Below, in pieces: positions 1-3,707 of a stretch of DNA of 6,883 nucleotides. Position 1 is the stretch's first letter. The number at the start of each line of letters is the position of its first letter. Position numbers and translations under genes: made by a program. The notes below the pieces were generated by a model. The model was given only the letters and a program-made list of their open reading frames with translations. It did not search any database and was not told where the DNA came from. Source of the stretch: Oscillospiraceae bacterium. GTDB lineage: Bacteria > Bacillota_A > Clostridia > Oscillospirales > Acutalibacteraceae. Where the stretch lies: the NCBI GenBank assembly GCA_003519645.1, contig DOWI01000286.1:221-7103 (forward strand), given 5' to 3'.

Positions 1-877
1 TTGTGTTGAGCGGAACCCGCCGCTCAGCATAAGCCGCTGAACGCTGTTCCATTAGCTTCTGTGCAGTTTCAAAGAGATGCGGCTCAATAATCTGAAGATG
101 TTCAAATATCTTTGATTCTGTTTCACCACTTTTTAGTACACCGAGATATGTGCGATTTTTCAGCATATTGGCAATGGTGCAGTTGGTAAAATTCGTACCC
201 TTACGATTAAATATCCCTTGCTCTGTTAAAAATGTGCTGATTCTTTGAGAACCCATGCCCTGCGTGATGTACAGATCAAATATCTTTTGAACCACCATAG
301 CTTCCTGTTCATCCACAAGGATTTCATTGACTTCTTGATTGCGTTTGTTGAAGCGTCCTTGTTTTTCAAGGTGATAACCATATGGCACACCACCACCTCG
401 AAAATACCCTTCTTCCACGATTTGAGCGTGTCGGGTTTTGGTTCGGATAGAAGTTTTTATACTCTCACCGGAAGCCTGCCAATAACGAATATAGTTTGTA
501 AGCTTATCTACATGACTTTCAAAGCGCTGTTCACCTTCTTTGACGCTCCAAACCTCGATGCCCTGCTTGACAAACCATTCTACTACAAATGGTGTTTCAT
601 CATCACGACGACCAAGTCGATCGAACATAAAGACTAACAGAACGTCAAATTTCTTTTCTAAGGCTTCCTGCTGAATTTCTTGAATGGCATCCCGCTTTTC
701 AGCAGACACCTTAAAACCGGAAACACCTTTTTCTGATATTTCACGGTAAAGAACCCAATCGGGATGGGCAGCGATACACTCATGACAAGCCTGCTTCTGC
801 ATCGGAATATCATCTTTATTTTTGTCTACCTGTTTGAGAGTTGAAACCCTATACAGGCATAAAACTCTTTTTTTCAT
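1..877 (-). CDS. Large serine recombinase (TnpX-like), N-terminal 292 residues
   Basis: Large serine recombinases excise and integrate mobile elements by cutting both DNA strands through a serine nucleophile. The frame is open from an ATG at 877 to the left edge, so the C-terminus is missing. Residues 1-140 form the resolvase catalytic domain: the nucleophile is Ser12 in LYRVSTLKQ, and the DRLGRRDDET motif (residues 86-95) supplies the conserved arginines. A long helix follows with arginines in SIRTKTRHAQ (143-152). The Recombinase domain begins near VPYGY (164) and includes the TCTIANMLKNRTYLG-like stretch (around 231-245). The zinc ribbon and coiled coil expected later are outside the window. 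GGAGGA at 892-887 sits 9 nt before the ATG, which fixes the start. A TTGACA (947-942) lies upstream but has no good -10 partner. Recombinase identity is firm; the TnpX subgroup is inferred from the TnpW-like neighbour. Confidence 0.93.
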   Translation of the reverse strand, partial: MKKRVLCLYRVSTLKQVDKNKDDIPMQKQACHECIAAHPDWVLYREISEKGVSGFKVSAEKRDAIQEIQQEALEKKFDVLLVFMFDRLGRRDDETPFVVEWFVKQGIEVWSVKEGEQRFESHVDKLTNYIRYWQASGESIKTSIRTKTRHAQIVEEGYFRGGGVPYGYHLEKQGRFNKRNQEVNEILVDEQEAMVVQKIFDLYITQGMGSQRISTFLTEQGIFNRKGTNFTNCTIANMLKNRTYLGVLKSGETESKIFEHLQIIEPHLFETAQKLMEQRSAAYAERRVPLNT

Positions 878-891
878 AAACTGTCATCCTC

Positions 892-903
892 CATTTTAAA
901 ATG
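892..903. repeat. 12-nt perfect palindrome at the recombinase leader
   Basis: CATTTTAAAATG reads the same on both strands and abuts the GGAGGA ribosome binding site of the recombinase. It could be a small repressor site, for instance for the winged-helix protein in the same operon, but AT-rich palindromes of this length also occur by chance. Confidence 0.3.
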
Positions 904-1003
904 AAATCGTGGCAGTTCTTTGTTTGCCGCCAATATTCACTTGTCAAGGAACAATGCAAAGTATGCTCTGCATCCTTATCTTCTCATATACAAATATAAA
1001 ACA

Positions 1004-1034
1004 CAAAGGTGCGAATTTCATTTTCGCACCTTTG
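1004..1034 (-). terminator. Stem-loop at the end of the TnpW-like gene
   Basis: A perfect 12-bp inverted repeat (1004-1015 with 1023-1034, arm CAAAGGTGCGAA on the minus strand) encloses a 7-nt loop. It overlaps the last codons and the stop of the TnpW-like gene. On the minus strand it is followed by a T-rich but interrupted stretch (GTGTTTTATATTTG). It can act as an intrinsic terminator or attenuator and would reduce read-through from the mazF operon into the recombinase. The tail is weaker than a classic U-run, so partial termination is the better guess. Confidence 0.55.
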
Positions 1035-1179
1035 ACATATTATTCAATATTATATGTTTGATATCATCTATGACCTGTTTTTCGGATTTAGGTGGGAAAA
1101 TTAATTTTACGGAACAGCCGTCTACAGTCAAGTGAACGGGACTTAGGCTTACTGCATCGGATTTTGGTTTTTTACTCAT
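1018..1179 (-). CDS. TnpW-like transposon-encoded small protein, 53 aa
   Basis: A short gene of 53 codons, starting with MSKKPKSDAV and ending at a TGA inside a hairpin. The core, VHLTVDGCSVKLIFPPKSEKQVIDDIKHIILN, has the beta-hairpin-then-helix layout of the TnpW family, small proteins found next to serine recombinases in Tn4451-like elements: a short strand, a 'phobic-x-F' strand, a K/S-x-E-x-x-x-D-x-I helix, then the end. No biochemical role is established for the family as far as I know. AGGAGA (1190-1185) lies 5 nt before the ATG and follows directly on the upstream TAG (1194-1192), so translation is probably coupled to the winged-helix gene. The family call rests on pattern memory and genomic position, not on a search. 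Confidence 0.7.
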   Translation of the reverse strand: MSKKPKSDAVSLSPVHLTVDGCSVKLIFPPKSEKQVIDDIKHIILNNMSKVRK

Positions 1180-1191
1180 AGAAATCTCCTT

Positions 1192-1482
1192 CTATTTATC
1201 TAATAAAGACCAGACCGAAACCTTTCGTCCGGTTTTGCTGCATATCTTTTTCCCCACTGCCTGAACCAACTCTTTATCAGCTAACTCCGTCAACCGAGGA
1301 GCGGCGAAGTTGCGTTCGTCGGTGGGCGTAATACCGCGTTTGTATAATTCTGTAGCAATTTCCTGTGCGGTCATATCGCCGCATTCTTTTAATATTGTCA
1401 AAACTGCTTTATGTCGTTCTGTGAGAGTAGTCAAAACCGTGTAATAGCTTTCTCGGCGGGTTTCCTTTGTGATATCATCCAT
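1192..1482 (-). CDS. Winged-helix DNA-binding protein, 96 aa
   Basis: A probable transcription regulator. Residues 20-60 hold helices with the pattern TERHKAVLTILKE...MTAQEIATELYKRG, typical of MarR/phage-type winged-helix proteins. The recognition-helix region is NFAAPRLTELADKELV (58-73), and a basic wing, KKICSKTGRKVSVWSL (78-93), closes the fold. No ligand-binding or dimerisation extension is visible, so it is a minimal DNA-binding unit. The ATG follows the upstream stop with no gap (TAG-ATG), and GGAAGG (1496-1491) sits 8 nt before it, so the two genes are translationally coupled. Its place inside the mazF-recombinase operon suggests that it regulates the operon or element excision. It could equally serve as the partner of the toxin. 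Fold confidence is good; target and role are unknown. Confidence 0.8.
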   Translation of the reverse strand: MDDITKETRRESYYTVLTTLTERHKAVLTILKECGDMTAQEIATELYKRGITPTDERNFAAPRLTELADKELVQAVGKKICSKTGRKVSVWSLLDK

Positions 1483-1683
1483 CTATTTCACCTTCCTTTT
1501 AACCTTGTAATCGTAGCCATTTTTACAAGAGCAATAACAACAAAGCTCTTTGATTTTTTGATTGGGATTTGCCTTGTGGACAATATGTTCCGGGGAATTA
1601 TAAAATTGTGATACACAACGGGCGCACAGGGTAATCAGCATGAAGTCATCACGATTTCTTTTCTGACTCTTTTTCATTTTCAA
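1483..1683 (-). CDS. Cysteine-rich zinc-ribbon-like small protein, 66 aa
   Basis: A small basic protein with six cysteines: a C-x2-C pair (Cys20, Cys23) and a cluster at Cys48, Cys49, Cys51 and Cys53. The pairs lie about 25 residues apart, which suits one zinc-ribbon site. The N-terminus (MKMKKSQKRNRDD) and C-terminus (KVKRKVK) are strongly basic, as in nucleic-acid binders. I recognise the general type from Firmicute mobile elements, where it accompanies MazF-type genes, but it has no named function that I can give. The start overlaps the last 35 nt of the mazF-like gene in another frame, and the stop touches the next ATG, so it sits in a tight operon. An in-frame ATG at 1677 is an alternative start; AGGG 7 nt upstream favours 1683. 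Confidence 0.75.
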   Translation of the reverse strand: MKMKKSQKRNRDDFMLITLCARCVSQFYNSPEHIVHKANPNQKIKELCCYCSCKNGYDYKVKRKVK

Positions 1684-2023
1684 GCCCTAAGCTGATCGCC
1701 AAAGCACGATCAATTCCTTTCATTGTCGTTTCATCAAGTTCTCCAATGCATCCACCCAGCCGACTTTTATCAAGCGTCCGTAATTGTTCCAGTAATACTA
1801 CAGATGGAATGTCAAGCCCATTTCCGGCAGGGAGATAGCAGTGGGTGGGCATATTCATCTTTTTGGGTTTGCCCGATATCGCTGCCACCACTACGGTGGG
1901 ACTGTGGAGGTTTCCCACGGCATTTTGCAGTATCAATACAGGACGGTATCCATTTTGTTCGCTGCCCACAGAGGGTGATAATTCAGCAAAATACATTTCG
2001 CCGCGTTTTACTTTAACTTGCAT
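1649..2023 (-). CDS. MazF/PemK-family endoribonuclease toxin, 124 aa
   Basis: MazF proteins are sequence-specific ribonucleases that cleave mRNA at short motifs and stop growth unless an antitoxin binds them. The whole family signature is present: VKRGEMYFAELSPSVGSEQNGYRPVLILQN (residues 5-34), HSPTVVVAAISG (40-51), LPAGNGLDIPSVVLLEQLRTLDKSRL (63-88) and ELDETTMKGIDRALAISLGL (94-113). The catalytic arginine is Arg27 in GYRPV. The catalytic threonine of the Bacillus enzyme is a serine here (Ser50 in AAISG), a conservative change. Asp of the common RGD-x-Y is Glu9. Length matches the family, with a short charged tail (ENEKESEKKS) that overlaps the next gene. GAGGAGG (2038-2032) sits 8 nt before the ATG. 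It is the first gene of its operon, and no MazE-like antitoxin is seen upstream or downstream. The usual order is antitoxin first. Confidence 0.9.
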   Translation of the reverse strand: MQVKVKRGEMYFAELSPSVGSEQNGYRPVLILQNAVGNLHSPTVVVAAISGKPKKMNMPTHCYLPAGNGLDIPSVVLLEQLRTLDKSRLGGCIGELDETTMKGIDRALAISLGLENEKESEKKS

Positions 2024-2084
2024 AACATAAGCCTCCTCGTATAATATAGTTGCAGATTAACCCAACTGCATGGGGAAATTTGTA

Positions 2085-2113
2085 TTGACAAAAGGGGTAC
2101 CGGGTAGCACAAT
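2085..2113 (+). promoter_or_regulatory. Candidate sigma-A promoter in the IS110 left end
   Basis: A perfect -35 box TTGACA (2085-2090) is followed after exactly 17 nt by CACAAT (2108-2113), which matches four of six bases of the consensus -10. A start near 2120 would give a leader RNA through the structured region and on into the transposase. In IS110-type elements, promoters formed at the circular junction are known. Here TGACA also occurs at the proposed right end, so the -35 could be rebuilt as CTGACA in a circle. Confidence 0.4.
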
Positions 2114-2316
2114 ATTTCTGTAAAGGACAAGCGGGAAAGATCAGGTCCTCCTTGCGGCGTGACCGCTATTTTAGTCTGATGCCCGCATTATGCTTGCCAT
2201 TTCTAACTCGAACGGTGCATTGTCGGCAGTCGGCTCTGCAGCAAGATGAGTCGGCTTACCTAAGTGCTAATTGCGAGGTTGTTACACAGCATAATTGCCG
2301 GTACATCCCTTTTGTC
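2087..2316. repeat. Long interrupted inverted repeat bracketing the IS110 leader
   Basis: The left arm, GACAAAAGGG-GTACCGG (2087-2103), is matched by the reverse complement of 2298-2316, which reads GACAAAAGGG-AT-GTACCGG. All 17 bases match, with a 2-nt insertion in the right arm and 194 nt between the arms. An RNA starting near 2120 would carry only the right arm and could pair with the top strand of the element's left end, as a right donor guide should. Confidence 0.85.
2120..2316 (+). ncRNA. Candidate bridge RNA (seek RNA) of the IS110 element
   Basis: IS110-group elements encode a roughly 150-200 nt RNA in the non-coding left end; its loops pair with target and donor DNA to guide the recombinase. 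This interval fits in place, orientation and size. Visible structure includes a 5' hairpin AGGAC/GTCCT (2124-2128 with 2145-2149), a GCGG/CCGC hairpin (2154-2157 with 2163-2166), three TCGGC copies between 2223 and 2255, and a 3' segment (2298-2316) complementary to the element's own left end. The 5' end is set by the promoter-like pair and the 3' end by the inverted-repeat arm, so both are approximate. The family rule is established knowledge; the assignment here is inference, with no covariation available. Confidence 0.45.
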
Positions 2317-2345
2317 TCTTAACTAAACCCAAATGGGGTGTTAAT

Positions 2346-3581
2346 TTGGAAAAACTGTTTGTCGGTCTCGATGTCTCAAAAAACGATTACAAAGTCTGCA
2401 TTTTAAACGGTGCAGGCGAAAAGGTGATGCAAGTATTCGCACTTCACAACAATGCGGACGACTCCGAAAGGCTGGTGGATGCTGTCGTCAGCATTGCAAC
2501 AGAGCTCAACATCAATAAAATCCTATTCGGCTATGAATCCACCTCGGTTTACGGTTGGCATTTGCAATATTTTCTTGCTGATTCTACGCAGCTCCGACCG
2601 TTTTCGCCATCCACCATCTGTTTCAACCCAAGTATCATTGAAAGCTTCAAAAAAACGCTGGGAGATCTCCCGAAAAACGACCGGATTGACGCGTTTGCTA
2701 TTGCTGAACGCTTGAGATTCGGACGGTTACCGGAATCTGTCCCGGTGGATTTTCGTTATCTGGCATTGCAGCGCCTGACCCGTCACCGGTTTCACATTGT
2801 CGAAAACATTGTCCGCGAAAAATGCTATTATCTCAGCAATTTATTTTTAAAATGCAGTGGTCTTTGCCAAGCCAAGGTGTTTTCCAATAATTTCGGCGCT
2901 TCGGCACTGGCGGTGATTGATGAACTTGGCGACATTGATATGATTGCCGATATGCCTTTAGAGGATTTAGTGCGCTTTTTAGTCGAAAAAGGCAATGAAC
3001 ACTTTGCAGATGCCGACATGGTAGCCAAAAAGCTCCAGGATGCCGTTAAATCCTCTTATCGGCTGGCTCCCAGCGTGGACAATTCGCTCAATTTGGTGTT
3101 GCGCTGCTGTATTGATAACATCAAGTCGATGGAAAAACAGAAAAAAGCGATTGAAAAAGCGATCAAGGCAGAGGTTACATATTTTGAAAACGAATATACC
3201 TGTCTCAAATCGGTCAAGGGCATCGGCGAGGTCATTTCTGCCGGATTAATTGCTGAAATTGCAGGCATTTCGCGCTTTGAGAACGATAATGCGCTTGCTA
3301 AATTTTCAGGGATTTATTGGAGTTTTTATCAATCTGCGGGGTTCACTGCCGATGAAACTTCACTCCGCAAATGCGGAAACAAGTATCTGCGTTATTATTT
3401 CATTCAGGCCGCTGACCAGCTACGCAAATATTTGCCGGAGTACAACGCTTTTTATTCCCGAAAGTTCAAAGAATCAAAGACCCATCATCATAAACGTGCT
3501 CTTGTTCTCACATCGCGTAAGGTTGTTCGGCTTGTTTTCGCTTTGCTGCACGAAGGCAAGCTCTACGATCCCGCGCACTGA
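2346..3581 (+). CDS. IS110-family transposase (DEDD recombinase), 411 aa
   Basis: This enzyme catalyses excision and insertion of the element, acting with its guide RNA. The N-terminal RuvC-like DEDD domain shows all four acidic residues: Asp9 in FVGLDVSKN, Glu64 in FGYEST, and Asp112/Asp115 in KNDRIDAFAIAERL. A coiled-coil-like middle (about 255-285, rich in Lys and Glu) leads to the C-terminal Tnp domain with the helix-hairpin-helix-like LKSVKGIGEVISAGLIAEI (287-305). The presumed catalytic serine is Ser330 in YQSAGF, followed by SLRKCGNKYLRYYFIQAA (339-356). The length is normal and no frame is broken. The frame has no ATG near its beginning. TTG at 2346 places the protein start directly before the conserved domain and has GGGGTG 5 nt upstream; a TTG at 2295 would add 17 poorly conserved residues and overlap the inverted repeat. 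It is transcribed away from mazF and toward the solute-binding gene. Confidence 0.93.
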   Translation: MEKLFVGLDVSKNDYKVCILNGAGEKVMQVFALHNNADDSERLVDAVVSIATELNINKILFGYESTSVYGWHLQYFLADSTQLRPFSPSTICFNPSIIESFKKTLGDLPKNDRIDAFAIAERLRFGRLPESVPVDFRYLALQRLTRHRFHIVENIVREKCYYLSNLFLKCSGLCQAKVFSNNFGASALAVIDELGDIDMIADMPLEDLVRFLVEKGNEHFADADMVAKKLQDAVKSSYRLAPSVDNSLNLVLRCCIDNIKSMEKQKKAIEKAIKAEVTYFENEYTCLKSVKGIGEVISAGLIAEIAGISRFENDNALAKFSGIYWSFYQSAGFTADETSLRKCGNKYLRYYFIQAADQLRKYLPEYNAFYSRKFKESKTHHHKRALVLTSRKVVRLVFALLHEGKLYDPAH

Positions 3582-3593
3582 TATCTTTTTTCG

Positions 3594-3606
3594 TTTCCCG
3601 CTGACA
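3594..3606 (+). repeat. Candidate IS110 right end
   Basis: TTTCCCGCT (3594-3602) is the exact reverse complement of 2130-2138 in the leader and runs directly into TGACA (3602-3606), the same pentamer found at the left end (2086-2090). This gives a consistent right boundary 25 nt after the transposase stop. The 9-nt match is suggestive only. Confidence 0.35.
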
Positions 3607-3639
3607 GTTTTGTACTGCCGGCTTGCCTTGCTGTGTCTA

Positions 3640-3692
3640 TCAAGCCCCTGATTTTGAAAAAAATCTTGATTTTTGAGAAATTAGGGGCTTGA
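3640..3692 (-). terminator. Stem-loop downstream of the solute-binding protein gene
   Basis: A perfect 10-bp outer stem (3640-3649 with 3683-3692, arm TCAAGCCCCT on the minus strand) encloses a second imperfect AT-rich stem with a run of seven T inside the loop region. It begins 15 nt after the stop of the 989-aa gene, where a transcription terminator is expected, and it could also end transcripts coming from the transposase. There is no U-run after the outer stem on either strand, so the inner AATC/GATT hairpin with its T7 may be what works. It could instead protect the mRNA end or belong to the right end of the IS. Confidence 0.45.
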
Positions 3693-3707
3693 CATATTAC
3701 CGAACGA

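Larger units (their letters stand above)
1..2023 (-). mobile_element. Partial integrative element with MazF, TnpW-like protein and serine recombinase
   Basis: Five co-directional minus-strand genes run from 2023 leftward off the window: MazF toxin, cysteine-rich protein, winged-helix protein, TnpW-like protein and large serine recombinase. The last two are a known pairing in Tn4451-type mobilisable transposons and related Firmicute elements, so I infer that the block is one end of such an element. No relaxase, coupling protein or other conjugation gene is visible. The left end of the element is outside the window. The right end is not visible as a repeat and must lie somewhere between mazF and the solute-binding gene, where an IS110 copy now sits. 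It could also be a degraded remnant, although every frame seen here is intact. Confidence 0.55.
2024..2345. other. Non-coding region between mazF and the IS110 transposase
   Basis: This 322-bp gap has no convincing protein gene on either strand. Its left 60 bp is the leader of the mazF operon, with a strong ribosome binding site and nested short inverted repeats (AGTTG/CAACT at 2048-2052 and 2063-2067; TGCAG/CTGCA at 2051-2055 and 2066-2070) that could be an operator. No good -35/-10 pair for mazF was found there. From about 2085 onward the sequence is the left end of the IS110 element, with a plus-strand promoter-like pair, hairpins, short repeats and a long inverted repeat described separately. 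Confidence 0.7.
2087..3606 (+). mobile_element. IS110-family insertion sequence (boundaries tentative)
   Basis: The intact DEDD transposase with a long structured left non-coding end and a short right end is the layout of the IS110 group. These elements move through a circular intermediate guided by a bridge RNA, without the long terminal inverted repeats or target duplications of DDE elements. The proposed ends rest on TGACA at 2086-2090 and again at 3602-3606, and on the complementarity between the leader and both ends. A second possible right boundary is TTGACA at 3689-3694. The presence of an IS110 element is firm; the exact ends are not. Confidence 0.5.

Noticed and set aside
245..637. 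Plus-strand open frame of 130 codons
   Set aside because: It lies antisense to the recombinase catalytic and linker region, whose minus-strand translation carries clear family motifs; the plus-strand product has no recognisable pattern.
942..947. TTGACA on the minus strand as a recombinase promoter
   Set aside because: The -35 box is perfect, but no -10-like hexamer lies 16-18 nt downstream; AACAAA at that distance is poor.
920..1135. Plus-strand open frame of 71 codons
   Set aside because: Antisense to the TnpW-like gene and the recombinase leader, with no ribosome binding site and no family pattern.
2097..2104. Shared eight-mer GGTACCGG at 2097-2104 and 6735-6742
   Set aside because: The two sites have unrelated flanks, and the core is a six-base palindrome common by chance; no longer match was found.
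2295..2345. Upstream TTG start for the transposase
   Set aside because: The 17 extra residues lie before the conserved FVGLDVS start, overlap the inverted-repeat arm and have no ribosome binding site, so TTG at 2346 is preferred.
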